18,601 nt of DNA from Anaerolineales bacterium (GTDB taxonomy: Bacteria > Chloroflexota > Anaerolineae > 4572-78 > J111): positions 1 through 18,601 of the forward strand of contig JAAUSP010000082.1 of assembly GCA_012032575.1 (NCBI GenBank), written 5' to 3'. Within the stretch, counting starts at the first letter, position 1, and every line of letters starts with the position of its first letter. Below are positions 1 through 7,524 of this stretch, one piece after another. The notes below the pieces were generated by a model. That model saw only the letters and a list, made by a program, of their open reading frames with translations. It had not been told where the DNA came from and searched no databases. Both the position numbers and the translations under genes were made by a program.

Positions 1-3
1 TGT

Positions 4-31
4 CTCTCTCTTCCCTTCAAAAAAGAGAGAG
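4..31. repeat. CT/AG-rich inverted repeat at window edge
   Basis: CTCTCTCTT at 4-12 can pair with AAGAGAGAG at 23-31, giving a 9-bp stem with a 10-base loop. There is no T-run after it on the + strand. It may be the remains of a terminator for a gene left of the window, or simple low-complexity sequence. Positions 32-162 show no gene. Confidence 0.3.
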
Positions 32-173
32 TCTACCTGACTGCTCCGCTGCTTGCTAGTGGGCATTTCTAATTGTCCGCACCGGTAATTATAGTTGTCG
101 CTGGCCATATATCAGCAATGCGCTCACTTTGCCGGTGCTGGGCCGGTCCAAACCCAATCAACAAGGATAAACG

Positions 174-1418
174 ATGGCTCGACTCCGCTTGAACAGCAAA
201 ATAACCCTGACCCAATTTCTCAAAAAAGTGCCGCTCCTGGCCGACCTTTCTGACGAGGATATAGACCAACTCCTTGAGATGAGTCAAGTGGTGGAACTGC
301 CTGCCGGAACTGACCTGTTTGCCGAGGGCAGTGTGGGCGAGCAGGCCTACATCATCAAAGAAGGCCAGCTCGACATTCTGAAAGCCACTTCCGAAGGGGA
401 GTTGTTGTTGGCCGTGCGCCAGGCCGGTGAGGTGATTGGCGAAATGGCGCTGCTGCACCGGGTGGCCCGCATGGCCACGGTCCGCGCCCGCACCGACAGC
501 GTGCTCCTGGCCATCAGCCAGGCCCAGTTCGACCACCTGTTAGCTACCAGCCATTCGGCCACACGGGCCATCCTGCACAACCTGATGCCGCGCTGGCAGG
601 AAACCGAAGATGCCCTGAAAGGGCTGCGCGAACGGGAAATCAATTACCTGCGCCAGATTGAAAGCGAAAAGAAACGCTCGGACGAGCTGCTGCACGTGGT
701 CATTCCGCTGGGGGCGTCGCTGGCCGGGGAGCAGGATTTTGACCAGTTATTGGAGAAGATTCTGCACGGGGCCATGTCCTTCTGTCACACCGACGCCGGG
801 ACGATGTATTTACGCACCCCCGACGACCGGTTAGCCTTTGTGATTGTGCGCAACAACTCGCTGGGGCTGGCTATGGGCGGAACCAGCGGCCAGCCGGTCT
901 CATTTGCGCCTCTGCCCCTATACGACCCTATCAGCGGCGCGCCCAACGACCGCAATGTGGCCACCCACGCCGCCCTGAGGGGCGAGTCGGTGAACATTGC
1001 CGATGCTTATGAGACGGAAGCCTTTGATTTTTCCGGCACCCAGGCCTTCGACCGGCAAACCGGCTATCGCTCCCAATCCTTTCTCACCCTGCCGCTCAAA
1101 AACAGCGCCGATCAGGTGATTGGGGTGTTACAGTTGATCAATGCCAGGGATACTGAAACGCACCAGATTCGGGCCTTTGATACCAAATTGCAGGAAATGA
1201 TGGAGTCGCTCTCGCTGCTGGCGGTGGTAGCATTGGAGGCTTACGTGCGCGAGCAGCGGCTGCGCCAGGAAATCCAACAACTGCGGATTGAAATAGACAA
1301 AAACAAACAGGCCCGGCAGGTCAGCGAGATTACCGACACCGAATATTTCAAGCAGCTACGCAGTAAGGCTGACAGCTTGCGGCGGATGATGAAAGAGTCT
1401 GATAATGAAATCAGTTAA
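174..1418 (+). CDS. Cyclic-nucleotide-binding domain + GAF domain protein
   Basis: A 414-residue soluble sensor. Residues about 19-135 form a cNMP-binding (CRP-type) domain: the phosphate-binding cassette reads GEMALL (89-94) followed by R99 in RMATV, so the Glu and Arg that hold the cyclic phosphate are kept. A basic linker helix follows (about 140-170). Residues about 175-345 look like a GAF domain (FCHTDAGTMYL, then LPLKNSADQVIGVLQLIN). The C-terminus (about 350-410) is charged and predicted coiled coil. No helix-turn-helix, cyclase, kinase or GGDEF output is visible, so it probably acts through dimerisation or a partner. The ATG at 174 has AAGGA at 163-167, a good ribosome binding site. 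Its stop overlaps the stop of the convergent CBS gene by four bases. Ligands for both domains are unknown. Domain calls are firm, role is inference. Confidence 0.85.
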   Translation: MARLRLNSKITLTQFLKKVPLLADLSDEDIDQLLEMSQVVELPAGTDLFAEGSVGEQAYIIKEGQLDILKATSEGELLLAVRQAGEVIGEMALLHRVARMATVRARTDSVLLAISQAQFDHLLATSHSATRAILHNLMPRWQETEDALKGLREREINYLRQIESEKKRSDELLHVVIPLGASLAGEQDFDQLLEKILHGAMSFCHTDAGTMYLRTPDDRLAFVIVRNNSLGLAMGGTSGQPVSFAPLPLYDPISGAPNDRNVATHAALRGESVNIADAYETEAFDFSGTQAFDRQTGYRSQSFLTLPLKNSADQVIGVLQLINARDTETHQIRAFDTKLQEMMESLSLLAVVALEAYVREQRLRQEIQQLRIEIDKNKQARQVSEITDTEYFKQLRSKADSLRRMMKESDNEIS

Positions 1419-1839
1419 TCTTTATGCCATTCCTGCACCACCAGACGAAAAATATCCGACTCGGTGATGATGCCGACGAGATGCCCGGCGTTATCCACCA
1501 CCGGCAGGCCGCTGATTTTCTTTTCCAGCATGAGCCGGGCGGCCTCACCGATTGTTTCGGTGGCCGCAATGGTGATGGGATGGGCGGTCATAATCTCGGC
1601 AATTTTGAGCTTGGCCAGCAAATAATTGACTTCCCAGATACTCAGCGAGGTGGCCCCGGATGGCTCCGCCCCCCGGATATCACCACGAGTCACAATGCCA
1701 ACCAGCCGGCCATCACTGATTACGGGCAGGCGACGGATTTTTTCTCTTCCATCAGCCGGTGCGCCTCCGGAAGAGTCATTTCCGGGGAAATAGTAGCCAC
1801 CTTACGGGTCATCCAATCGTTAACTAACTCTTGTTTCAT
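1415..1839 (-). CDS. Tandem CBS-domain protein, frameshifted at an A6 run
   Basis: Read on the minus strand from ATG at 1839 (AAGGAGG at 1846-1852, strong ribosome binding site), the first CBS domain starts MKQELVNDWMTRKVATISPE and runs to EEKK, then hits a stop a few codons later. In another frame it continues IRRLPVISDGRLVGIVTRGD, then a second CBS domain with AEIMTAHPITIAATETIGEA and GLPVVDNAGHLVGIITESD. The break is at an A6 run (T6 at 1738-1743 on +); one more A rejoins the frames into a protein of about 141 residues, the usual size of stand-alone CBS pairs. Such proteins bind adenine nucleotides and sense energy state. Without the extra base only a second-domain fragment (GTG at 1693) would be made. 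Sequencing error is likeliest; a slippage site is possible. Confidence 0.8.
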
Positions 1840-1952
1840 GTGATTCCTCCTTGAATCAGGTTAAATACATTTTCTTTAAAGTTTATCCAATTTTGCCCAA
1901 TTCTTAAAGTGGAAAATGTCACTGATCTGGTTGATGTAAGTCACATATCTGT

Positions 1953-1981
1953 TTGACAAAGTAAGAGTTTCCACTTACCAT
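1953..1981 (+). promoter_or_regulatory. Sigma70-type promoter for the GTPase gene
   Basis: TTGACA at 1953-1958 is a perfect -35 box. With a 17-bp spacer it is followed by TACCAT (1976-1981), a 4/6 match to the -10 consensus. The predicted RNA would start near 1988, giving a leader of about 34 bases before the GTPase start. The spacer contains a short inverted repeat (GTAAG at 1961, CTTAC at 1974) that could be an operator. The rest of the divergent region 1840-1952 shows only weak, AT-rich promoter-like sequence for the CBS gene. Confidence 0.5.
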
Positions 1982-2021
1982 AAAACCAGGCCGAGCCGTT
2001 CCCCGTTTGAAAGGAGTGACT

Positions 2022-2549
2022 ATGTTCAAATTATACAAATTGGTTGTAACCGGGACTTTTAATGCCGGTAAAACCACCTTTGTCAAAACCGTCACGGAGA
2101 TTGAGCCGGTTAACACCGATAAAGTTACCCGCAGCCTCGCCGAAAAAAAGATCAAAGGGACCACCACCGTAGCGCTGGATTATGGTAAAATCAAAATAAA
2201 TCAGGGCAGCGCGGTGCATTTGTTTGGTACCCCCGGCCAGGACCGCTTTGATTTTATGCGCGATATTCTGGCCCAGGATATGCACGGCTTTATCTTTTTG
2301 GTCGATTCAACTGATCGGCACAGCCTTGAACAGGCCACGACGCTGTTGGCCACATTCAAAAAACACAAAAACGTACCGTTTCTGCTGGCAGCCAACAAAG
2401 CAGATCGCCAGGGCTTGAGCGGTGAGGAAATCCGACAGGCGCTCAAGCTGCCGGCCCAACAGCCGGTCATGGCATGCATTGCCACCGATAAAGCGTCGGC
2501 GCGGGCGGTGGTGGAGCGACTGGTGGCTTTGATTGAAGCGGGGTCATGA
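2022..2549 (+). CDS. Small Ras-like GTPase (COG2229/Srp102-like)
   Basis: A 175-residue single-domain GTPase. Visible motifs: Walker A GTFNAGKTT (11-19), switch I region TTTVALDYG (about 47-55), G3 as FGTPGQ (68-73), G4 as ANKAD, and a G5-like CIATD. The G3 Asp of the usual DxxGQ is Gly here, as is typical of COG2229 proteins (LFGTPGQERF), so this is a family trait and not a defect. There is no membrane segment or lipidation signal. In other bacteria such GTPases work with Roadblock/LC7 partners in polarity or signalling switches, but no Roadblock gene is present in this window. The next gene, 51 bases downstream, is a pentapeptide-repeat protein and is probably co-transcribed. ATG at 2022 is preferred because AAGGAG lies at 2011-2016; the upstream TTG at 2007 would place that site inside the gene. 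Confidence 0.88.
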   Translation: MFKLYKLVVTGTFNAGKTTFVKTVTEIEPVNTDKVTRSLAEKKIKGTTTVALDYGKIKINQGSAVHLFGTPGQDRFDFMRDILAQDMHGFIFLVDSTDRHSLEQATTLLATFKKHKNVPFLLAANKADRQGLSGEEIRQALKLPAQQPVMACIATDKASARAVVERLVALIEAGS

Positions 2550-2600
2550 CCGCCGCCAAACGCCGTAAGTCAGATGGGTGATAGTGGTAATGGAATTGTG

Positions 2601-3212
2601 ATGGACCGTGACGAAATTATAAAAAAAGTTGAGACCGCCCGGCGGGAGGGGAGCAAGCTTGACCTGCGCCGGTTGAATCTGAGCAAGCTCGATCTGTCGC
2701 ACCTGGATTTGAGCGAGGTACAGTTACATGAAGCCAGCTTGAACCAGACCAACCTGGAGGGAGCGACCTTGCGCGGGGCCAATCTGGTTTTTGCCAACCT
2801 GATCAAAGCCACGCTGCGGGGGGCCGACCTGCGTGAAGCCAACGCGGTTTTCGCCAATTTCCGCCTGGCCGATTTGAGCGGCGCTGACCTGACCAAAGCT
2901 AATCTGAGCGCGGCCAATCTTTTTGGGGCTAATTTGAGTAAGGCCAAAATGAGCGGGTCCAGACTGGGCGAAGCAAACCTGGCCGAAACCAATCTGAGCG
3001 GAGCCAACTTAAACGGGGCCGACCTGAACGAGGCTGACCTGAACGAGGCTAATCTGAGCGGAGCCGACCTGAGCGGGGCCGACCTGACTGAAGCCAATTT
3101 GAGCCAGACCAAACTGGCCCAGGCCAAATACAATCAGCAGACCCGCTGGACCGAAGGATTTGACCCCATCAGCGCCGGCGCAGTGAAGAAGCGAAAGTGG
3201 GGCTTGTTTTAG
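2601..3212 (+). CDS. Pentapeptide-repeat protein (31 consecutive repeats)
   Basis: After a charged N-terminal helix (MDRDEIIKKVETARREG), 31 uninterrupted five-residue units follow the A(D/N)LxX rule (for example NLSGA, DLNEA, DLTEA), 155 residues in all. They should fold as a right-handed quadrilateral beta-helix of nearly eight turns. A 28-residue tail ends in basic and aromatic residues (KKRKWGLF). No signal peptide or membrane helix is seen, so it is likely cytoplasmic. Some family members (MfpA, Qnr) mimic DNA and protect gyrase, but most have no known function and nothing here points to gyrase. The location just after a GTPase gene suggests a partner or scaffold, which is inference. ATG at 2601 has a weak GGA six bases upstream; an in-frame ATG at 2574 would add nine residues. 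The stop overlaps the convergent esterase stop. Confidence 0.88.
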   Translation: MDRDEIIKKVETARREGSKLDLRRLNLSKLDLSHLDLSEVQLHEASLNQTNLEGATLRGANLVFANLIKATLRGADLREANAVFANFRLADLSGADLTKANLSAANLFGANLSKAKMSGSRLGEANLAETNLSGANLNGADLNEADLNEANLSGADLSGADLTEANLSQTKLAQAKYNQQTRWTEGFDPISAGAVKKRKWGLF

Positions 3213-4233
3213 CCGAACGCCTGAGAAATCGCCTTAAACGAGGCATCGTACCTGAACTGGGTGTCCCGATGCCCCCCCTCAAACTCTTCGTAAATAAAAG
3301 GAATATTCAACCCGGCCAGGCGCTGACAGAAAATGCGCGCCCCGTAGTGCAAAGCGTACTCGTCGCGGCTGCCGCAGTCGAGATAAATGAGTTTCATGCG
3401 GCGCAGGGCGGCGATATGGGCTTCCTCTTGCAGCATGGTAATCGGGTCGTGGGCCAGCCAGCGCTGCCAGATGGCGGGACGCAGTTCGCCGGTGACGGGG
3501 TCAAAGGGCAGGACGAAGCCGCCAGGGGCGTCGGGGTTGGGTGAATAGCAGGCCGACATGGCGGCAATGTGGATGACATCAAAAAAGTTGGCCGGTTTGG
3601 GATACATTTTGGGCGAAAAGCCGGCCAGGAATTGGGCCAGGGCTTGCGGCGTTTGCAGGGAGAGCCGGCCCGTCGCATTGAGGAACTTTACAAAATCGGG
3701 TTTGTAGCAGTAGTCAAAGTACATGTCGCCGCTGTGACAGGCCAGCGCCCCAAAAACGTCGGGGTGGCGCATGGCTTGAACCAGCGCCCCCATATCCCCC
3801 CGACTGATTTCCCCGCCACCGCCCGATAGCCGGCCTCGGCGCGGGTGCGATAACGTTCATCAATAAATGGTACCAACTCGTCAATCAAATGATCTTCGTA
3901 GCGACCCGTCGCGCTGGAGTTGAGATACTGGCTGCCGCCATAGCGGGTGAAACAATCGGGCATGACCACGATGAGGGGCTGGACCTGGCCGGACACAATC
4001 AGCCGGTCGAGCCGTTCCTGGATGGATTCGTCAAAGGCAGAGTCGTTTAGCAGCAGGGTCCCTCGCCCGGTAAAGCCGGTCAGCAGATAGGCTACGGGAT
4101 AGCGGGCAGTGCTGTCGTGATAGCCGGGCGGCAGATAGACGGGCACGCGGCGGTTCGACGGGTCGCCCAAAGGGTTATGGCGCAGAACCTCGCTGTTGAT
4201 TACTTCGATGTTTACCTGACCTTGAGTTGTCAT
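3209..4233 (-). CDS. Alpha/beta-hydrolase esterase (PF00756-like), frameshifted at the nucleophile elbow
   Basis: Two frames together encode one enzyme of about 341 residues. The first part, from ATG at 4233 with AGGAG just upstream, carries VPVYLPPGYHDSTARYPVAY, typical of the putative-esterase (esterase D/Fes-like) family, and ends at the GKSVGG nucleophile elbow with the catalytic Ser. The second part resumes at MGALVQAMRHPDVFGALACH and supplies the probable acid (DCGSRDE) and His (FEGGHRDTQF). The switch lies at a G6 run (C6 at 3796-3801 on +); one added G restores the frame as GKSVGGDMGALV, whereas the more family-like GGYGAL would need two deletions in neighbouring G runs. No signal peptide is seen. 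Substrate unknown. The stop overlaps the pentapeptide gene stop (3209-3212). Confidence 0.82.
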
Positions 4234-4267
4234 AAAAGTTCTCCTGAAATTAGAGAGGTGATGACAA

Positions 4268-4302
4268 GTGAGGCGAGGAGGCGAGAACTCACTTCGCCTC
4301 AC
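4268..4302. repeat. Inverted repeat with repeated GAGGCG units in divergent intergenic region
   Basis: In the 155-bp gap between the esterase (-) and the GT2 gene (+), GTGAGGCGA at 4268-4276 pairs perfectly with TCGCCTCAC at 4294-4302. The left arm and its loop contain GAGGCGAG twice in tandem, and the right side continues with CGCCTC units spaced seven bases apart to about 4314. It would lie in the 5' leader of the esterase mRNA. Its function is unknown. Confidence 0.5.
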
Positions 4303-4344
4303 GCCTCTTCGCTTCATTTCAAAGTAGCTCAATCCGCCAGGTTG

Positions 4345-4353
4345 TGGTATGAT
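4345..4353 (+). promoter_or_regulatory. Possible extended -10 promoter for the glycosylation operon
   Basis: TGGTATGAT is an extended -10 element (TG, one base, then TATGAT at 4348-4353, a 5/6 match). No convincing -35 box is present (TAGCTC at the right distance). It would start RNA near 4360, about 30 bases before the GT2 start codon. Confidence 0.35.
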
Positions 4354-4388
4354 GCAGGCTGATTCTATTTTTGCTGGCGGAGTTTCGG

Positions 4389-5186
4389 TTGGACATTCAC
4401 GTTATCATACCCACATATAATGAAAAAGACAATATCATGGAGCTGGTGAGCCAAATTTTGGCCCTGCCGGTGGAGGCTCAGGTGATTGTGGTTGACGACA
4501 ATTCGCCTGACGGGACTGGTCAAATTGCTGATAAGCTGGCCGAACAAAATTCTCGCGTAAAGGTAATCCACCGGGCTGGCAAGCTGGGGTTGGGTACAGC
4601 CTACATTGCGGGTTTCAAACAGGGCCTGGCTGAAGGCGCTGACCGCCTGATTACGATGGATGCCGATTTTTCGCACGACCCGGCCTACATTCCTGCCCTG
4701 GTGAGTTTATCGCATCATTATCATATTACCATTGGCTCGCGTTACATTCCTCAGGGGGGGGTGGTCAACTGGGAATGGCAACGCCGTTTTTTGAGTTGGG
4801 GGGCTAATGCTTTTGCCCGTGCCTCTTTAGGTTTAAAGGCCAATGATTGTACGGCTGGTTTTCGCTGCTATCACCGCGAAGTGCTGCTGAACATAGACCT
4901 CGACCGCATCTTCTCTAACGGTTACTCTTTTTTGGTTGAAATGTTGTTCAAATGCCAACGGCAGGGGTATCGGGTGGGCGAAATCCCCATTGTCTTTGCC
5001 AACCGCGAACGCGGCCAATCAAAAATATCACAGCGTGAAATTTATAAAGCAATGTATACGGTAATGCGCCTGACGATGACCCGTTTCCTGCCGCAGCGGC
5101 GCGTGCCCATTTCAACGCTGCCCGCCCAGCCCGGCGGCCCGGAAAACTCAAAAAACCTCATCGAGAAGCCAGCCTCCCATTCATAA
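4389..5186 (+). CDS. GT2 family glycosyltransferase, polyprenol-phosphate mannose synthase-like
   Basis: A GT-A fold inverting glycosyltransferase of 265 residues. It opens MDIHVIIPTYNEKDNIMELV, then shows the nucleotide-sugar site VVDDNSPDGTG (34-44) and the metal-binding MDADFSHDP (90-98), followed by IGSRYIPQGGVVNW and a NRERGQSKIS motif near the C-terminus. These match the Dpm1/Ppm1 class that makes polyprenyl-phosphate-mannose (or -glucose) from GDP- or UDP-sugar. There is no C-terminal membrane domain, so it is the soluble, membrane-peripheral type. TTG at 4389 is chosen because GGCGGAG ends six bases upstream and the protein then starts right at the first beta strand; TTG at 4371 is the longer alternative. 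A G8 run (about 4754) is intact in frame. It heads the run of genes that includes several GT-C proteins, which use this kind of lipid-linked sugar donor. Confidence 0.85.
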   Translation: MDIHVIIPTYNEKDNIMELVSQILALPVEAQVIVVDDNSPDGTGQIADKLAEQNSRVKVIHRAGKLGLGTAYIAGFKQGLAEGADRLITMDADFSHDPAYIPALVSLSHHYHITIGSRYIPQGGVVNWEWQRRFLSWGANAFARASLGLKANDCTAGFRCYHREVLLNIDLDRIFSNGYSFLVEMLFKCQRQGYRVGEIPIVFANRERGQSKISQREIYKAMYTVMRLTMTRFLPQRRVPISTLPAQPGGPENSKNLIEKPASHS

Positions 5187-5199
5187 TGCCTTTTTGGCG

Positions 5200-5227
5200 T
5201 TGACATGTGACTTATGGCCCTCATAAT
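5200..5227 (+). promoter_or_regulatory. Strong sigma70-type promoter before the SGNH gene
   Basis: A perfect -35 box TTGACA (5200-5205), a 16-bp spacer, and CATAAT (5222-5227), a 5/6 -10 box. RNA would begin near 5234 with a leader of about 77 bases. This could drive the operon from the SGNH gene to 16513 independently of the GT2 gene. Confidence 0.6.
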
Positions 5228-5310
5228 TGGGGACTTTCGCCCCTTTAATCTGATCCTTTTCTGGTGTATGCTACCTGTAACTTCCAATTACCCGGTTAAG
5301 GAATTAGGGC

Positions 5311-6489
5311 TTGACCGTCACCAAATTAAAAGCAAACTCACCCACAACTGAACCTGAAAAAAATCCAAAGCCCTCACCTCAAGGCATAGTGATCCTGATT
5401 TTGCTAGGCTTGCTGCTGCCACTATTGACGATTGAGGCGGTGGCCTACCTCTCCCCCGGTTCGATTCCCCGCGAGGTAAAATCAGTATTCCAGCCCGAAC
5501 AGGATCAACCGTTAAAGGGCCTTATCCCTGATCAAACCCTGGGCTACAAATATGCGCCGGGTCTGACCGATTTTGCTGTGCCGTTTGAAGGCGATGCGGG
5601 TCCGGACCACTATCCGGTATCAACCGTTTCGCTGGGGTCTTCGGACGTGGGATTTCGCGATGATGGCTTGTCCGGCGAACCATTTGCCGTGGTGATTGGC
5701 GACTCGTATGCGAGCTGCGCCAGTGTGCCTATGGAAGCTTGCTGGGTCGAAGGGTTGGAGCAGCGGACCGGTCAGGATTGGGCCAACATGGGTGTGGTCG
5801 GCTACAGCCCGCAGCAAGAAGCGCGGATGTTGACTCGCTATGGTTTGCCATTACAGCCCAAAGTAGTGGTCTGGGTATTCTTCGCCAATGATTTAAACGA
5901 CGCCTGGCGCTTCGATCAATTTGGCAGCGGCGCAGCTCAAGAAGGTCAATTCTGGCGCAATCCCGTTTTAAGCTGGCTGGCCCGCCACTCAACAGTGTAC
6001 AACATGGGTGCATTTTTCTGGTACAATCGTGCCCTGTTTTACAATCTGGTCACTTTCGAGGACAAAACTAGCCCGCGAGACTCCAATCTGGTCTGGTGGC
6101 TAACTTACACCGATTTAACCATCCCCGAAGTAGCCGATGGCCTGAGGTTGACCCAGCAAGCTATTCTTGAGGCTCGCCAACAGGTCCTGGCCCAAGATGA
6201 AAAGTCCAAATTCGTGGTGGTGATTTTTCCCTATCGAGAGCAGGTTTATGCGCCCGCCAACTTGCAACCTCAGCTTGATCAACTCAACCAAACCCTGGCC
6301 CATTTTTGCCGGCAGCAAGATTTGAGCTGTCTTGATTTAACTTCAGCCCTGCGAGAGCGAGCCAGCCAGGCGGGTGAATCGCTCTATTTCCGCAAAGACA
6401 TTCATCTGAACGCGCACGGGAATGAAGTTGCAGCAGATATTTTGAGTGAAGCCTTAAAGGATTACTGGAGATTAGAGAGTGGAGATTGA
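5311..6489 (+). CDS. Membrane-anchored SGNH/GDSL-like hydrolase or acyltransferase
   Basis: 392 residues. A Pro/Lys-rich N-terminus is followed by one membrane helix (about 26-47, GIVILILLGLLLPLLTI...), so the rest probably lies outside the membrane. SGNH blocks are present: GDSYAS (130-135, Ser132 nucleophile), the block II Gly in NMGVVGYS (G161), the block III Asn in FFANDLND (N193), and the block V DIHLNAHGN (D363, H365). The motifs resemble AlgX/AlgJ-type and polysaccharide-modifying SGNH proteins that add or remove O-acyl groups. In this operon a role in decorating a surface glycan is likely, but that is inference. The start is TTG at 5311, supported by AAGGA at 5298-5302, eight bases upstream. 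The last codons and the stop fall in a 7-bp-period repeat (6466-6493), which may have altered the C-terminus. Confidence 0.78.
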   Translation: MTVTKLKANSPTTEPEKNPKPSPQGIVILILLGLLLPLLTIEAVAYLSPGSIPREVKSVFQPEQDQPLKGLIPDQTLGYKYAPGLTDFAVPFEGDAGPDHYPVSTVSLGSSDVGFRDDGLSGEPFAVVIGDSYASCASVPMEACWVEGLEQRTGQDWANMGVVGYSPQQEARMLTRYGLPLQPKVVVWVFFANDLNDAWRFDQFGSGAAQEGQFWRNPVLSWLARHSTVYNMGAFFWYNRALFYNLVTFEDKTSPRDSNLVWWLTYTDLTIPEVADGLRLTQQAILEARQQVLAQDEKSKFVVVIFPYREQVYAPANLQPQLDQLNQTLAHFCRQQDLSCLDLTSALRERASQAGESLYFRKDIHLNAHGNEVAADILSEALKDYWRLESGD

Positions 6490-6493
6490 GCAG
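6466..6493. repeat. Degenerate heptanucleotide repeat spanning a stop codon
   Basis: Four 7-base units: TGGAGAT (6466), TAGAGAG (6473), TGGAGAT (6480), TGAGCAG (6487). Units 1 and 3 are identical. The array encodes the last residues (WRLESGD) of the SGNH protein and contains its TGA stop. Confidence 0.5.
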
Positions 6494-6565
6494 TTCTGCC
6501 ATTGCCAGTCTCTGCCCAAAACCCTAAAATCATTTTGGAACCACTGCTAAGGAAAAACTATTCTT

Positions 6566-7513
6566 ATGGAACAAGGGTTGAAACTGAGAGAAGTCAACTG
6601 GCCGGAACTATGGCAAAAAATTGACGCCATCCTTTTTCCCGAACAGCCACAGCCAAAGCGGTCTATGACCTTCTGGCAGTATCTGCTTTTTGTGGTGGTT
6701 GGGATGGCCGTCTTCTCGTTTCTGGGTTCACTCCTGCCACCAACAGGATTAATTGGGTATGATTGGGTCAATTTTTTCAGCACCCCGGCCCAGGAAGAAG
6801 GATTATCTTACTATCCGCCCTGGGTTGAATACGTCAGCTATCTCACCTGGCCCCTCTTAATTGGCTTTACCTTTACCGGTTTGGCTCTGGGTTTGTACCA
6901 GCGGCGGGCTTCGCTGCTGGTGATAAGCATCGCTTTTTTTACCCTGCCGGCCTTATGGGTGGTATTTCTGGGCCAAATCGAAGGGTTGATCGTTTTTGGC
7001 CTGACCGGTATGCCCTGGCTGGTTCCTTTGGTGACTATTAAACCCCAGGTGGGCTATCTGGCGTTTCTGGCGCGTAAAAAGGATTTGGTGGTTTTACTCA
7101 TCTGGCTGGCTATAACTACAGCCATTTGGGGGTTATGGCCGCTCGATATGTTGACCATCAGTAATTTTACCGCCTGGGAAGAGCCACACGACATCAGTTT
7201 GTGGCCCTGGTCGCTGCCGGTGGTCGTCATTTTATTATGGTTGTCCCGTGGGGATGAAGACATGCTGATGCTGGGCGGAATCTTTGCTCTGCCGTATGTG
7301 CATTCATACCATTATTTTGTTGTTTTGCCGGCATTGGCGCGTCTGCCGGGGTGGGTAGCCGTCTTGGCGGCGGTAATTTCGTGGCTGCCGCTGCTGGCCA
7401 ACTGGCTGGGTCCGTGGGCCTGGCAGTTGGGCCATTTGTTTCCGGTTATCTTGTGGGTTAGCCTTTACCTACAACGACGAAAACGTTCAGTCAGCAAAAC
7501 CATTCCTGCCTAA
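6566..7513 (+). CDS. Polytopic membrane protein, possible GT-C relative
   Basis: 315 residues with a soluble N-terminal 30 residues and about nine hydrophobic helices, the first at about 33-55. I do not recognise a named family with certainty. The stretch VVFLGQIEGLIVFGL, followed by VTIKPQVGYLAFLARKKD, resembles the GQ...K pattern of DUF2029/GT87-type mannosyltransferases, and GYDWVNFF early in the protein could supply the acidic first-loop residue. It is shorter than typical GT-C enzymes (400-600). Start ATG 6566 has AAGGA at 6549, a rather long 12-13 bases upstream. It is 11 bases from asnB and clearly part of the operon. A sugar-transfer role is inferred mainly from its neighbours. Confidence 0.65.
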   Translation: MEQGLKLREVNWPELWQKIDAILFPEQPQPKRSMTFWQYLLFVVVGMAVFSFLGSLLPPTGLIGYDWVNFFSTPAQEEGLSYYPPWVEYVSYLTWPLLIGFTFTGLALGLYQRRASLLVISIAFFTLPALWVVFLGQIEGLIVFGLTGMPWLVPLVTIKPQVGYLAFLARKKDLVVLLIWLAITTAIWGLWPLDMLTISNFTAWEEPHDISLWPWSLPVVVILLWLSRGDEDMLMLGGIFALPYVHSYHYFVVLPALARLPGWVAVLAAVISWLPLLANWLGPWAWQLGHLFPVILWVSLYLQRRKRSVSKTIPA

Positions 7514-7524
7514 GGGGGACGAGC

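Noticed and set aside
1424..1843. Plus-strand open frame opposite the CBS gene
   Set aside because: The minus strand encodes clear CBS motifs here; the plus-strand translation has no recognisable domain.
1937..1946. Ten-base word ATGTGACTTA (reverse) also found at 5205-5214 near another promoter
   Set aside because: Opposite orientation, different place relative to the -35 boxes, and a shared 10-mer is expected by chance in a window this size.
2570..3133. Long antisense open frame opposite the pentapeptide gene
   Set aside because: It mirrors the 15-base repeat of the pentapeptide codons, giving a low-complexity Ser/Ala/Arg/Leu translation; no ribosome binding site or family signature.
4753..4762. 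G8 run in the GT2 gene as another frameshift
   Set aside because: Conserved sequence on both sides (GSRYIPQGG and VVNWEWQR) is in the same frame.
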